From Mycobacterium sp. D16Q14 (GTDB taxonomy: Bacteria > Actinomycetota > Actinomycetes > Mycobacteriales > Mycobacteriaceae): a DNA stretch of 64,000 nucleotides. A program made the position numbers and the translations under genes. The DNA lies in assembly GCA_002013415.1 (NCBI GenBank), contig MAEX01000009.1, positions 1 to 64,000 of the forward strand, in the 5' to 3' direction. Shown in pieces: positions 48,198 through 58,550 of this stretch; the stretch's first letter is position 1, and every line of letters starts with the position of its first letter. Below the pieces are notes generated by a model. The model did no database searches and was not told the origin of the DNA. It saw only the letters and a list, made by a program, of their open reading frames with translations.

Positions 48198-49717
48198 TGG
48201 GCTACCCCTAACTTCGCGGAATTGACGGAATCGAGTTCCTGCTGGGTGAGGATCTTGTAGTCGGCGGCATCGACATCGGCCAATGCACGCCGGAATTCAC
48301 TTGTCGTGCCTGGGAAGAGCTCGCTGGCGACAGTTTCAGGCTTGTACCAGCGGAACGCACCATCACGCCAGGTTGTTCGATCGAATCGTCGTATGGCACG
48401 CGCCTGCTCACGTTCGAGCGCCTCCCGGCGCACCTCGATGGAGACAAACGCCAGCGAATCAACCAATGCCAAAGACGCTGTCACATAGTCGATTTGCGCC
48501 TCAATATGCGAAAGTCCCGCCAATGCGTTGGACCCGGAACCGGGTCCGGTGAGCAAGAACAGATTGGGGAATCCCGGCACGTTCACACTGCGGAAGGCCT
48601 TCGGCCGGGAACCCCACTGTTCGTCCAACGTGGAGCCGTCCGCCCCCTTGATGGCGAAGGGTGCTTCGACAAGCACCTCCGGGTCATCGAGCGCGAAGAC
48701 CAGACAGTCGGCCTTGTGGGTCATGGCATCGGCCGACCGCACGCCGATGGCGCTCACTCCCGTGACGGGCCACGGCACCAGCTTGCAATTGTCTTGCTGC
48801 ACCGCCGAATAGAAGTCATCGGAGAACAGGATCCGGCGGCTGCCCGCACGGTAGGCCGGTAGCAGGTTGCGGCGCAGCCAGGGGTCCTTCACATTGCGGT
48901 TGAGGTGGTTCTCGGCCACCGCCTCGACAAACCGGGTGCCCACTCCGCGCCACACCAGACCGCGGCGCAGCGCGTCATGCGAGCGGCTAGCCAACCGGCC
49001 CGCAATGGATCCCGACGCACGGGAGAGCAGGCGTCCGACCACGCTCGACGATTCGCCGCCCCAGCGGGGCAACACCCAGTCGGGGGTGCGCTGAAACACC
49101 CGCACGCGCGCCGCCGTCTTGACCAGTTCGGGCACCACATGCACCGCGCTGGCCCCCGCCGCGATCACCGCAACGTTGCGGCCGGTGAAATCGAAGTCCG
49201 GGTCCCAGTCCGCGGTACTCAGGACCGGGCCATCGAACTGTTCGAAACCATCGAGTTCCGGTGTCACCGGCGATGTTCCGGCACCAACCGCCAGGATGAC
49301 TCGTCGGGCGCAGATCGACTTCTTGCCCGCCACGGTGATCCGCCAGGTGGCCCTCGCGGGCTCGAAGGCAAGAGCCGTCACGCGATGCCGCAGTCGCAGC
49401 GCCGGCCCGAGATCATGCCGCTCGATGAGATCGTGGTGATACGACAGAACGCCTTCGCGCGTAGCCCACACCGAACGAGAGGACATGTTGGGCGAAAACG
49501 CATACGACTGCTGGACGGCCAGCTCGTCACCGATGACGGGAGCGAATGTGCTGCGCCGCCAGTAACCACCAACCTCAGGCGCTTGTTCGAGAATCAGCAG
49601 GCTTTCCACCCGGGCCTGGCGCAATCTGGCGGCCATACCCAGCCCCGCCATGCCGGCTCCGATGACCACAACGTCAACAGGGTTATTGACTGCCATGTGT
49701 GCGGATACCACCCTCAT
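48194..49717 (-). CDS. Flavin-containing/Baeyer-Villiger-type monooxygenase
   Basis: The 507-residue protein has the FAD motif VVIGAGMAGLGMAARL, GGYWRR, and a second Rossmann site AVIAAGASAVHVVPEL. In the Baeyer-Villiger fingerprint FxGxxxHxxxW the sequence reads FDGPVLSTADW, so the His is Ser. The second dinucleotide motif starts with Ala instead of the usual first Gly. It may be a plain hydroxylase or a divergent enzyme. ATG 49696 is an alternative start. It is coupled to the downstream diiron gene. Confidence 0.82.
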   Translation of the reverse strand: MRVVSAHMAVNNPVDVVVIGAGMAGLGMAARLRQARVESLLILEQAPEVGGYWRRSTFAPVIGDELAVQQSYAFSPNMSSRSVWATREGVLSYHHDLIERHDLGPALRLRHRVTALAFEPARATWRITVAGKKSICARRVILAVGAGTSPVTPELDGFEQFDGPVLSTADWDPDFDFTGRNVAVIAAGASAVHVVPELVKTAARVRVFQRTPDWVLPRWGGESSSVVGRLLSRASGSIAGRLASRSHDALRRGLVWRGVGTRFVEAVAENHLNRNVKDPWLRRNLLPAYRAGSRRILFSDDFYSAVQQDNCKLVPWPVTGVSAIGVRSADAMTHKADCLVFALDDPEVLVEAPFAIKGADGSTLDEQWGSRPKAFRSVNVPGFPNLFLLTGPGSGSNALAGLSHIEAQIDYVTASLALVDSLAFVSIEVRREALEREQARAIRRFDRTTWRDGAFRWYKPETVASELFPGTTSEFRRALADVDAADYKILTQQELDSVNSAKLGVAQ

Positions 49718-49846
49718 CTTCCTTGTTGACGAATTACGCAGTTACGTCAACGTTAACAGGCCGAGGGTGTGATACGACAAGAGACGAGTCAGTCGCACCA
49801 GCGCAAATGAGTGATCTGCATCACAGTTGGATGAACCGCGACTGCG

Positions 49847-50668
49847 TTACTGGGGCTTGAGCTGCTCTTCGAGTACACGCTGGTAGCGGCGCATACCGGC
49901 GATCCACCGCCCGTAGTCGGCACCCTTCTGCCGGTACATATCGAGCACCTGCGGGTGCGGCAGCACCAGGAACGTTCCCTCACGAATTGCGTCGAGTGTC
50001 ATCGCCGCGACGGCCCCTGGCTCCAGCACCTCTCCGGCGGCGGTGATCGATGTTCCTGCCACTCGCACATCCGGGTCGTCGGAATCGATGAGACCGTCGA
50101 GCAGGGCGGTCTTCACCCCCATCGGACACACGCAACTCACCCCGATCCCCTTGTCGCCATAGCTAATCGACAGCCATTCGGCAAAACCGACGGCCGCGTG
50201 TTTGGTCACCGAGTAGGCCGGTGAGCCGAGCTGGGTGAGCAGCCCGGCCGCAGACGCGACCGACACAAAATATCCGCGTCCGCGTTCCAGCCATCCCGGC
50301 ACCAGCGCGGTGGCGGCCCTGATGTGCGCGCGCAGGTTTACGTCGATGGCGAGATCCCACGCGGCTTCCCCGATATCAAGCCCGAGACCACCGGCGATAC
50401 CGGCGTTGGCGACGTAGACATCGACGGGGCCGAACTCCTTCTCCGCCAAGGCAATGAGATCTTCGATATCGGCGACCGAACTGGCATCGGCCTGCTGCCC
50501 GAGGATGGCCGATGGGTCTGATGCCGCCGCGGCGGTACGCAGGGCGGCGTCTCCGTCGATATCGGAGGCGACAACCTTGGCGCCCGCATCCGCCAGACCC
50601 CAAGCGAGAGCCTGTCCGATTCCCGAACCAGCTCCGGTGACAATGGCGACGCTGCCGTTGATATCCAT
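49847..50668 (-). CDS. Short-chain dehydrogenase/reductase
   Basis: The 273-residue classical SDR has VTGAGSGIGQALAW, NAGIAGG and catalytic YSVTKHA. It lies 129 bp upstream of the flavin monooxygenase and 9 bp after a DUF2182 gene, all on the minus strand. It probably oxidises or reduces an alcohol/ketone that the monooxygenase then acts on. The substrate is unknown. Confidence 0.82.
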   Translation of the reverse strand: MDINGSVAIVTGAGSGIGQALAWGLADAGAKVVASDIDGDAALRTAAAASDPSAILGQQADASSVADIEDLIALAEKEFGPVDVYVANAGIAGGLGLDIGEAAWDLAIDVNLRAHIRAATALVPGWLERGRGYFVSVASAAGLLTQLGSPAYSVTKHAAVGFAEWLSISYGDKGIGVSCVCPMGVKTALLDGLIDSDDPDVRVAGTSITAAGEVLEPGAVAAMTLDAIREGTFLVLPHPQVLDMYRQKGADYGRWIAGMRRYQRVLEEQLKPQ

Positions 50669-50677
50669 GCCCGAACC

Positions 50678-51442
50678 CTATTGGACAGTCGCGAAAATCC
50701 CGATCGCGGCGGCCGCGACGACAAAAAGGACCGCAAGAACCCGCACCGTCCGGCGGGGATACCGGGTGAATCGCTCCCACGTCACCGCGATAGTCAACGG
50801 CACCATCCAGATGAGGTGCGCCGAGGGCGCAACGGCCATCGTCAGCATCATGGCCCAGCAGGACCGGATACACGCCCACCCGCTGACGGCACCGAAGCGT
50901 ATGAGGCCCTTGGCCGCCGGCCATCCGTCCGGCGGCAGCGGGACCGACTGGTGGCAGTCACCCAGAGCCCGACATTTCCAGGGGGTGAGCTGCCAGATTG
51001 CGGCCAGGAGGAGCACACCCGCGAATATCCACCATCGGTTGACGGTGGCGGCCATGGGCAGCGCGAGGGTGATGAGGAGGCCAACCACCGTCCACAGCGC
51101 GAGCCATACCGCCGCGTAGAGCGCCAGCGCGCGCCCACGGCCCTGTGAGCTGTTCTGCTGGACGTACTGGACCGCGGGCAAGGTGGCCGGTCCCATCATC
51201 GCGATGGTCATGACAATCCAGGAGACGATCGCGACCCACAGCACCGGCTGATGCACCACCGGCGCCATGCTCGCATGATCCATGCCCGGCATATGCCCGA
51301 TGGCGGGAGCTTGCGTATGGCTGGCTGCATGTTGCGGAAGGAACACGAAGCCCAACCACGACAACAGAATTATCGCGGTCGAGATCCCCGTGTATCTGCC
51401 AGTCGCCAGTTCCTTGACGCGCTGGATCGCGTTGGCGACCAT
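50678..51442 (-). CDS. DUF2182 metal-binding membrane protein
   Basis: The 254-residue protein has about six membrane helices. After the first comes a His/Met-rich extracytoplasmic loop (IGHMPGMDHASMAPVVHQ) able to bind copper or a similar metal. WVAIVSWIVMTIAMMGPATL and the Cys pair in WKCRALGDCHQ are typical of DUF2182 (predicted metal-binding) proteins. Function is unknown. It is the first gene before the SDR/monooxygenase/diiron group and might supply metal to it. Confidence 0.75.
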   Translation of the reverse strand: MVANAIQRVKELATGRYTGISTAIILLSWLGFVFLPQHAASHTQAPAIGHMPGMDHASMAPVVHQPVLWVAIVSWIVMTIAMMGPATLPAVQYVQQNSSQGRGRALALYAAVWLALWTVVGLLITLALPMAATVNRWWIFAGVLLLAAIWQLTPWKCRALGDCHQSVPLPPDGWPAAKGLIRFGAVSGWACIRSCWAMMLTMAVAPSAHLIWMVPLTIAVTWERFTRYPRRTVRVLAVLFVVAAAAIGIFATVQ

Positions 51443-51471
51443 CAGCTAGAGGGTATCTTGCCGACGCTCAC

Positions 51472-52785
51472 CTAGCTTGCGGATTCAATCATCGTGCGCA
51501 GTGAGCGCGGCAACGTCCGCTTGGAACGGTACGGACCCACCACTGCCGCTCCGGCGGGACTGCTGAGTAACTGACGCGCGATGCCATTGACTTCGTCGGT
51601 CGTGACGGCGGCAATTTTGTCCAGGGTCGCAGCAATCGTGCGGTGCTTACCGTTGTTCAGCTCGCTGCGTCCCATTCTGTTCATGCGGGATGCCGAATCC
51701 TCAAGCCCCAGAACAAGTCCACCGGCCAAGGCACCCTTAGCCCGATCGATCTCCACTGCGGTAAATCCGTCCTCGACCACCGATGCCAGTACCTGTGAGG
51801 TCACCTTGGCCACCTCGTCGAACCGCTCCGGCGAGCAACCCGCGTACACCGACAACGCACCAGTGTCGGAGAAGGTATCCACCGTCGAGTAGACCGCGTA
51901 GACCAGCCCGCGCTGCTCGCGAATCTCTTGGAACAAGCGGGAACTGAGCCCACCGCCCAATGCGCTATTGAGCACCGACAACGCCCAGCGATATTTCCAG
52001 CCGCGGCCCGGGGTGCGCACACCCAGCGAAAGATGCACCTGTTCACCGTCGCGCGACACCAATTCCAGTCCCGGCGTGGCCGTAACTCGGCCGGTCCCCT
52101 TGCGCGGCGCCACCGTAGTGACCGATGAGTCCAGATGCGACTTGAAATACTTGCGCGCCAACCGCACTACGCGATCGTGCTCGACGTTCCCGGCCACTGC
52201 CAGCACCATGCGTTCGGGCCGATACCTCCGTACGTGAAACGAATGCAACTGTGCCCGCGTCATCGTCGATATCGACTCCGAGCTGCCGAGCACGCTGCGA
52301 CCTATCGGATGGTCACCGAACAGGGCCCCAAGGAAGGCTTCCCCCAGCAGGTCCTCAGGGTCGTCGTCGCGCATCGCGATTTCTTCAAGCACGACGTCGC
52401 GCTCGACCTCGACATCCTCACTGGCGCATCGCCCGCGCAACACCACGTCGGCGACCAGATCGATCGCCAGCTCCAGATCGGAGTCCAGCACATGCGCGTA
52501 GTAACACGTCTGTTCGCGTGCGGTGAAGGCGTTCAGCTCACCGCCGACGGCGTCAATCGAGTGTGCGATGTCGGCCGCCGACCGTGTCGGCGTGGACTTG
52601 AACAGCAGGTGCTCGAGGAAGTGCGCCGCACCGGCGACGCTGCGCCCCTCATCGCGGGACCCGACGTCGACCCACACCCCGACGGACGCCGAGCGCACCG
52701 AGGGCATCGCCTCGGTGACCACTCGGAGACCACCAGGAAGGACCGTGCGGCGTACCGCGTTGGGAACGCTACTCCGCGACGGCAT
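51472..52785 (-). CDS. pepR: M16-family zinc protease PepR
   Basis: ATG 52785 ([16 protein letters not shown]) gives 437 residues. The inverted zinc motif [15 protein letters not shown] (HxxEH) is complete, with the downstream Glu region [18 protein letters not shown]. It matches Rv2782c and overlaps the PNPase gene by 17 nt. The frame upstream of 52785 lies over PNPase and is not coding for this protein. Substrates are unknown. Confidence 0.9.
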   Translation of the reverse strand: MPSRSSVPNAVRRTVLPGGLRVVTEAMPSVRSASVGVWVDVGSRDEGRSVAGAAHFLEHLLFKSTPTRSAADIAHSIDAVGGELNAFTAREQTCYYAHVLDSDLELAIDLVADVVLRGRCASEDVEVERDVVLEEIAMRDDDPEDLLGEAFLGALFGDHPIGRSVLGSSESISTMTRAQLHSFHVRRYRPERMVLAVAGNVEHDRVVRLARKYFKSHLDSSVTTVAPRKGTGRVTATPGLELVSRDGEQVHLSLGVRTPGRGWKYRWALSVLNSALGGGLSSRLFQEIREQRGLVYAVYSTVDTFSDTGALSVYAGCSPERFDEVAKVTSQVLASVVEDGFTAVEIDRAKGALAGGLVLGLEDSASRMNRMGRSELNNGKHRTIAATLDKIAAVTTDEVNGIARQLLSSPAGAAVVGPYRSKRTLPRSLRTMIESAS

Positions 52786-55036
52786 CTGCCGGCTTGGCCT
52801 CGGCCGCACCGTTACTGCTGGCAGAAGCGTCAGCGGCGTCATCGTCACCGACCGGAACCAGCGAAATCTTGCCGCGGTTATCGATATCGGCGATCTCGAC
52901 CTGAATCTTGTCGCCGACCTTGACCACGTCCTCAACCTTGGCGATCCGCTTGCCCTTACCGAGCTTGCTGATGTGCACCAGTCCGTCGCGGCCCGGAAGC
53001 AGCGACACGAACGCACCGAAATCGGTTGTCTTGACCACGGTTCCGAGGAAGCGCTCACCAATCTTGGGTAGCTGCGGGTTGGCGATCGCGTTGATCATGT
53101 CGATCGCGGCCTGCGCTGCCTCGCCGTTGGAGGCGCCCACGAACACGGTGCCATCGTCCTCAATGGAGATGCTCGCACCAGTCTGCTCGGTGATCGAGTT
53201 GATCATCTTGCCCTTGGGCCCGATCACCTCACCGATCTTGTCGACCGGCACCTTGATCGTCGTGATGCGTGGCGCGAACGGGCTCATCTCGTCGGGGGCG
53301 TCGATGGCCTCGGCCATCACCTCGAGAATGGTGGCACGGGCATCCTTGGCCTGCGACAGCGCGGCGGCCAGCACCTGCGACGGGATGCCGTCGAGCTTGG
53401 TGTCCAGCTGCAGAGCGGTGACGAAGTCCTTGGTACCGGCGACCTTGAAGTCCATGTCGCCGAAGGCATCTTCGGCACCCAGGATGTCGGTGAGCGCGAC
53501 GAAACGGCGCTCGGTGGTGCCATCGGCGAGCTCGATGTCATCGGACACCAGGCCCATGGCGATACCGGCGACGGGGGCCTTCAGCGGCACACCGGCGTTC
53601 AGCAGCGACAGGGTCGAGGCGCAGACCGAACCCATCGAGGTGGATCCGTTGGAGCTCAGCGCCTCCGAGACCTGGCGGATGGCGTACGGGAACTCCTCGA
53701 CGCTCGGCAGCACCGGCATGAGCGCACGCTCGGCGAGCGCGCCGTGCCCGATCTCGCGACGCTTCGGCGAGCCGACCCGTCCGGTCTCACCGGTGGAGAA
53801 CGGCGGGAAGTTGTAGTGGTGCATGTAGCGCTTCGAGGTTTCCGGCCCCAGCGAGTCGACCTGCTGGGCCATCTTGACCATGTCCAGGGTGGTGACGCCC
53901 ATGATCTGGGTCTCGCCACGCTCGAACAGCGCGCTGCCGTGTGCCCGCGGGATCACGGCGACCTCGGCCGACAAAGCGCGGATGTCGGTGACACCGCGGC
54001 CGTCGATGCGGAACTGGTCCTTCAAGATGCGCTGGCGTACGAGCTTCTTGGTGAGCGAGCGGAATGCCGCGCCGATCTCCTTCTCGCGGCCGTCGAAGCC
54101 CTCCTGCAGACGGCCGAGAACCTCGACCTTGACCTCGTCGGTCTTCTCGTCGCGCTCGGCCTTGCCCGCGATGGACAGCGCCCGCGACAGCGGCTCGGTG
54201 GCCACCGCCGCGACGGCGGCGAAAGCGTCGTCCTGGTAGTCGGGGAACAAGGGGTACTCACCGACGGGCTTGGCGGCCTTCTCGGCCAGCTCCTGCTGCG
54301 CGGTGCACAGCGCGGCGATGAACGGCTTGGCGGCCTCAAGGCCCTCGGCGACCACGCTCTCGGTGGGCGCGCCGGCACCACCGTCGATGAGAGCGATCAC
54401 GTTGTCGGTGGCCTCGGCCTCGACCATCATGATGGCGACATCGTCGGCCGTCTTACGGCCCGCGACCACCATGTCGAAGACTGCCGTCTCCAGCTGCTCG
54501 ACGGTTGGGAACGCGACCCACTGGCCGTCGATCAGGGCCACACGGACACCACCGACAGGGCCGGTAAACGGCAGTCCGGCGATCTGAGTGGACGCCGATG
54601 CGGCGTTGATCGCCAGCACGTCGTACAGGTCGGCGGGGTTCAGGCTCAGCACCGTCACTACGACCTGAATTTCGTTGCGCAGCCCGCTGACGAAGGTCGG
54701 GCGTAGCGGCCGGTCGATGAGACGACAGGTCAGGATGGCGTCGGTGGAGGGACGTCCCTCGCGGCGGAAGAACGAGCCGGGAATGCGACCCGCGGCGTAC
54801 ATCCGCTCCTCGACGTCAATGGTCAGCGGGAAGAAGTCGAAATGGTCCTTGGGGCTCTTACTGGCGGTCGTGGCCGACAGCAGCATGGTTTCGTCATCCA
54901 GGTACGCGACGACGGAGCCGGCGGCCTGCTGGGCCAGCCGCCCGGTCTCGAAGCGAATGGTGCGGGTGCCGAAGGTGCCGTTCTCGATGGTCGCCGTGGA
55001 CTCGAAGACGCCTTCTTCAATTTCTGTAGCAGACAT
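52769..55036 (-). CDS. pnp: Polyribonucleotide nucleotidyltransferase (PNPase, GpsI)
   Basis: ATG 55036 ([15 protein letters not shown]) gives 755 residues, matching Rv2783c. Two RNase PH cores are followed by a KH domain ([20 protein letters not shown]) and an S1 domain ([18 protein letters not shown]), then an Ala-rich tail. It degrades RNA 3' to 5' with phosphate, and in mycobacteria takes part in stable RNA processing. ATG 55057 is possible but lies outside the family's start. The leader 55037-55322 may hold autoregulatory structure. Confidence 0.95.
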   Translation of the reverse strand: MSATEIEEGVFESTATIENGTFGTRTIRFETGRLAQQAAGSVVAYLDDETMLLSATTASKSPKDHFDFFPLTIDVEERMYAAGRIPGSFFRREGRPSTDAILTCRLIDRPLRPTFVSGLRNEIQVVVTVLSLNPADLYDVLAINAASASTQIAGLPFTGPVGGVRVALIDGQWVAFPTVEQLETAVFDMVVAGRKTADDVAIMMVEAEATDNVIALIDGGAGAPTESVVAEGLEAAKPFIAALCTAQQELAEKAAKPVGEYPLFPDYQDDAFAAVAAVATEPLSRALSIAGKAERDEKTDEVKVEVLGRLQEGFDGREKEIGAAFRSLTKKLVRQRILKDQFRIDGRGVTDIRALSAEVAVIPRAHGSALFERGETQIMGVTTLDMVKMAQQVDSLGPETSKRYMHHYNFPPFSTGETGRVGSPKRREIGHGALAERALMPVLPSVEEFPYAIRQVSEALSSNGSTSMGSVCASTLSLLNAGVPLKAPVAGIAMGLVSDDIELADGTTERRFVALTDILGAEDAFGDMDFKVAGTKDFVTALQLDTKLDGIPSQVLAAALSQAKDARATILEVMAEAIDAPDEMSPFAPRITTIKVPVDKIGEVIGPKGKMINSITEQTGASISIEDDGTVFVGASNGEAAQAAIDMINAIANPQLPKIGERFLGTVVKTTDFGAFVSLLPGRDGLVHISKLGKGKRIAKVEDVVKVGDKIQVEIADIDNRGKISLVPVGDDDAADASASSNGAAEAKPADAVAE

Positions 55037-55322
55037 GGGTTCTGGAATACCTCTCATACGTTCTCAGTTGGCAGCACGTGGCTGTATTGGGCATATGTGC
55101 CATCACGCGGTCAGCGCGCGGACGTACCAGCGCGAAGTGGACCCGGAAGGTGATCGGCCACGGCCGTTCGATCGAAGCGGCCGGGGATCGATGATCCGCT
55201 TGCGCGAAGAGCACAAGCTCCGAACCCGGCAGCCACTACCGAAGACCGCCCGTTACCCGGCGGGACCAGCATGACAACGCACACACCCTATCACCTGCGG
55301 CGTTTGCGGCCACGCACCTTGA

Positions 55323-55847
55323 TCAGGGCAGTTCCTCCACACACACGGTGAAGTTGCGGTCGACGTAGGGGTAGCCAAGTCCAGTGATGCACTCATCGGC
55401 CGTCGAGACATCCCGCAGAACTTGGGTGACGCGTTTCTTGTTCTGAGCGTTGCCGTCATTGCAATCAACACGCACGGGGTCGCCATCCCACTTATCGGGG
55501 ACGCTCATGCAGCTGCCGACCACCCAGTCGATGTCCAGACACAGGGCCTGGCTCTTGCGGCCGAAACCGCGCTTGGCGTAGTACGACGAGTCCGCATCAC
55601 GCGGACAGTCCGCATCCGTCGCGGTCTTGGCGAAGACCTTGAAATTGGACTTGGGACTGCCGCACGGCTCCTTGACCAGCTTGGCGTGCTGATCGGCACC
55701 GCTGAGGTTGACGCAGTCGCCGACGGCCAGGCCATCGGCGGCGGCCGATATCGACGAACACGCCGATAGCAAGGCCACACCGACAGCGACAAGGGCGATG
55801 GATATCGCACCTGAGGTTCCGGAGCGACCCGGTCGAGGAAGAGCCAA
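55323..55847 (-). CDS. lppU: Lipoprotein LppU
   Basis: The 174-residue protein has a signal peptide with lipobox LLSACSS and a mature domain with eight or so Cys (DCVNLSG, EPCGSP, DCPRDAD, LCLDIDW, SCMSV, DCNDG, ECITG, VCVEEL), suggesting several disulfides. It matches Rv2784c by position between gpsI and rpsO. Function is unknown. Confidence 0.85.
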   Translation of the reverse strand: MALPRPGRSGTSGAISIALVAVGVALLSACSSISAAADGLAVGDCVNLSGADQHAKLVKEPCGSPKSNFKVFAKTATDADCPRDADSSYYAKRGFGRKSQALCLDIDWVVGSCMSVPDKWDGDPVRVDCNDGNAQNKKRVTQVLRDVSTADECITGLGYPYVDRNFTVCVEELP

Positions 55848-55848
55848 G

Positions 55849-56118
55849 TCAGCGGCGCAGGCCCAGGCGCTCGATCAGCGAGCGGTAGCGCGCGACGTCG
55901 ACCTTTGCGATGTACTTGAGCAGGCGACGACGACGGCCGACCAGCAGCAGCAGGCCACGACGGCTGTGGTGGTCGTGCTTGTGAGTCTTGAGGTGCTCGG
56001 TCAGATCAACGATGCGCTTGGTCAGCATCGCGACCTGGGCCTCGGGAGAACCGGTGTCAGTCTCGTGCAGCCCGTACTGGGTGAGGATTTCTTTCTTCTG
56101 CTCGGTAGTCAATGCCAC
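55849..56118 (-). CDS. rpsO: 30S ribosomal protein S15
   Basis: GTG 56118 ([16 protein letters not shown]) behind GGAGAAG gives 89 residues, the exact family length. [15 protein letters not shown] and [18 protein letters not shown] are the S15 signature. It binds 16S rRNA early in 30S assembly. It lies one base upstream of lppU and is the partner of pnp, as in most bacteria. Confidence 0.97.
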   Translation of the reverse strand: MALTTEQKKEILTQYGLHETDTGSPEAQVAMLTKRIVDLTEHLKTHKHDHHSRRGLLLLVGRRRRLLKYIAKVDVARYRSLIERLGLRR

Positions 56119-56211
56119 GGCAAGCTTCTCCATCACTGGGGTTCGCGTCGAATGTTTCTGGTGGGCCACCGCGAACTGCAGCTCACACCGGTGTTGAAGT
56201 ATACCGGCGGG

Positions 56212-57174
56212 TTAGCCTCGCGCCAAAATCGTGCGGGCCTTCTGGGCATCGCGACCCATTTCGTCCACGAGTTCATCCACCGAAGCGAACTTCTCCATGC
56301 TGCGCACCCGTGCCACGAAATCGACGGCCACATGCTGCCCGTACAGGTCTGCCGCGGTGTCCATGATGAACGCCTCGACGGTGCGGGCTTTGCCGGAGAA
56401 CGTCGGATTGCTGCCCACCGAGACCGCCGCCTGGTAGCGCTCACCGGGGACCACAGTGCCCATGGTGGGACCATGCCCCAGGAGCGTGAACCAGGCCGCG
56501 TACACGCCGTCGGCGGGAATGGCGGCGAACATCGGCGGCGCTACGTTGGCGGTGGGGAACCCCAGTTCCCGGCCCCGCCCGTCGCCACGGACCACGACGC
56601 CTTCCACTCGGTGGGGACGGCCGAGGGCTTCGGTGGCCGCCACCATGTCGCCGGCGTCGACACAGGACCGGATGTAGGTCGAGGAGAACGTGACCGCGTG
56701 TTCGGTCACGAGCGACACGGCGTCGACCTTGAAGCCGAATCGCTCACCCGCCTTCTTGAGCATGTGGACGTTACCGGCGGCCTTCTTGCCGAAGGTGAAG
56801 TTCTCCCCGACCACCACCTCGGCCACGTGCAGACGCTCGACCAGCAGCTCGTGCACGTATCGCTCGGGTGAGAGCTTCATGAATTCGGGGGTGAAGGGCA
56901 CCACCAGGAAGACGTCGACACCCAGTTCCTCTGCCAGCTCAGCGCGCCGGGTCAGGGTCGTGAGCTGGGCCGGATGAGTCCCGGGAAACACGACTTCCAT
57001 CGGGTGCGGGTCGAACGTCATCAGGACGCTCTTGAGGTTGAGCTCGCGCGCGGCCTTCACCGCGCGCCCGATGAGTTCCGCGTGGCCGCGGTGCACTCCA
57101 TCGAACACGCCGATGGTCAGGACGCACCGACCCCAGTCGGACGGGATTTCGTCTTGCCCGCGCCAGCGTTGCAC
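56212..57174 (-). CDS. ribF: Bifunctional riboflavin kinase/FAD synthetase
   Basis: The 320-residue protein has the nucleotidyltransferase motif LTIGVFDGVHRGHAEL, FSSTYIRSCVDAGD, and the C-terminal flavokinase domain with GRGRELGFPTANV. It makes FMN and then FAD. It matches Rv2786c; GTG 57174 gives the conserved start MQRWRGQDEIP. Confidence 0.95.
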   Translation of the reverse strand: MQRWRGQDEIPSDWGRCVLTIGVFDGVHRGHAELIGRAVKAARELNLKSVLMTFDPHPMEVVFPGTHPAQLTTLTRRAELAEELGVDVFLVVPFTPEFMKLSPERYVHELLVERLHVAEVVVGENFTFGKKAAGNVHMLKKAGERFGFKVDAVSLVTEHAVTFSSTYIRSCVDAGDMVAATEALGRPHRVEGVVVRGDGRGRELGFPTANVAPPMFAAIPADGVYAAWFTLLGHGPTMGTVVPGERYQAAVSVGSNPTFSGKARTVEAFIMDTAADLYGQHVAVDFVARVRSMEKFASVDELVDEMGRDAQKARTILARG

Positions 57175-57251
57175 GGCCTAAAGCCTACTTCGGAAGATGC
57201 GGGAAGGCCGACTTGGCTTTCGGCCGTCGCTGCCTGGTTAGGCTGAGCACC

Positions 57252-57974
57252 GTGAGCCCCACTCGATCCGACCGGCCCGCCGGATCCACCGATATCGACC
57301 TGACGACGGTGGCCCAGGACTACCTCAAGGTGATTTGGACCGCCCAGGAGTGGTCCCGCGAGAAGGTGAGCACCAAGATGCTCGCCGAACGCATGGGCGT
57401 GTCGGCAAGCACCGCATCCGAATCGATCCGCAAACTGGCCGACCAAGGTCTGGTGGATCACGAGAAGTACGGCGCCGTGACCTTGACGAGCCAGGGCCGT
57501 AAGGCGGCCGTACTCATGGTGCGCCGGCACCGGCTGCTGGAGACATATCTGGTCAACGAGCTCGGCTACGGCTGGGACGAGGTGCACGACGAGGCCGAGG
57601 TGCTCGAGCACGCGGTCTCCGATCTGCTGCTGGCCAAGATCGACGCCAAGCTCGGTCACCCCACGCGCGATCCCCATGGAGATCCGATTCCCCGCCCTGA
57701 CGGGCAGGTGCCCACTCCCCCAGCCCGCCAGCTGTCGGACTGCGCCAACGGCGATACCGGCATGGTGGCCCGGATCTCCGACTCAGATCCGGAGATGCTG
57801 CGCTACTTCGACACCGTCGGCGTGGCACTGGATGCCCGCGTGACGGTCGACGAGCGGCGGGACTTCGCCGGAACCATCTCGGTGTCGATTGATAGCGACA
57901 GATCAGACGGCGGCGAGAAGAAGCTAGAACTGGGAAATCCTGCAGCGCAATCAATTTGGGTCGTACTCGACTGA
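57252..57974 (+). CDS. sirR: DtxR/MntR-family metal-dependent repressor SirR
   Basis: GTG 57252 (VSPTRSDRPAG) gives 240 residues. The helix-turn-helix (KMLAERMGVSASTASESIRK) and the metal-binding dimerisation domain (RRHRLLETYLVNELGYGWDE, EVLEHAVSDLL) are typical; FeoA-like residues follow at the C-terminus. It matches Rv2788 and is probably a manganese- or iron-dependent repressor of metal uptake. It is divergent from ribF with 77 bp between. Confidence 0.9.
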   Translation: MSPTRSDRPAGSTDIDLTTVAQDYLKVIWTAQEWSREKVSTKMLAERMGVSASTASESIRKLADQGLVDHEKYGAVTLTSQGRKAAVLMVRRHRLLETYLVNELGYGWDEVHDEAEVLEHAVSDLLLAKIDAKLGHPTRDPHGDPIPRPDGQVPTPPARQLSDCANGDTGMVARISDSDPEMLRYFDTVGVALDARVTVDERRDFAGTISVSIDSDRSDGGEKKLELGNPAAQSIWVVLD

Positions 57975-57975
57975 A

Positions 57976-58548
57976 ATGGCCGACCACGCGGCGTGTGAGT
58001 GCCTACTGTGCGTCGACTATGGCGATCGCCATGACTACAACGACAGCGATCGTGACATCATCGGCAGCGTCACCGAATACGGTTGGAGTGCACTGGGAAT
58101 CGGCCCCACATCGTCGGAGGAAAGCCCACCATTTGCTTACACCGTAGGGCTGTGGCACACCATGCGCCTGCCCGAGCTGGCGATCTACGGAGTCAACGAC
58201 ATCACGATGATGCAGCGCGCTCTCAACGCGGTTGCCAAACAGGCTCAGGAAGGGCGGGTTCTGCAGGTCGGAGAGACGTTCGAGAATGTCCTCGCGCTAC
58301 CCGAGGTGGATGACTACCAGGTGAAGCTCTCCCCCATCGATCCGAGTTGGTATCACAACGAATTCGGGTTCGGACTGTGGTTCAACCGGACCAACCACGT
58401 GCGGTACCTGCAGGTCCTCTGGCCCGATGGCGAGGGCCGCTTCCCGGGGAATCCCGAGCTCGATCCTCATTTCGCCGACCGGCAGCCGCTGATGTGGATG
58501 CCCAGGGAGTTGCACCCGTCGAGCCGGTGGATCCGCCCGATCGACTGA
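57976..58548 (+). CDS. DUF4262 domain protein
   Basis: The 190-residue protein begins right after the sirR stop. FAYTVGLWHTMRLPELAIYG is the DUF4262 signature, and the N-terminus has a Cys pair (CECLLC). Proteins of this family have unknown function. The close spacing suggests cotranscription with sirR. It converges on truB with 2 bp between. Confidence 0.72.
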   Translation: MADHAACECLLCVDYGDRHDYNDSDRDIIGSVTEYGWSALGIGPTSSEESPPFAYTVGLWHTMRLPELAIYGVNDITMMQRALNAVAKQAQEGRVLQVGETFENVLALPEVDDYQVKLSPIDPSWYHNEFGFGLWFNRTNHVRYLQVLWPDGEGRFPGNPELDPHFADRQPLMWMPRELHPSSRWIRPID

Positions 58549-58550
58549 CG

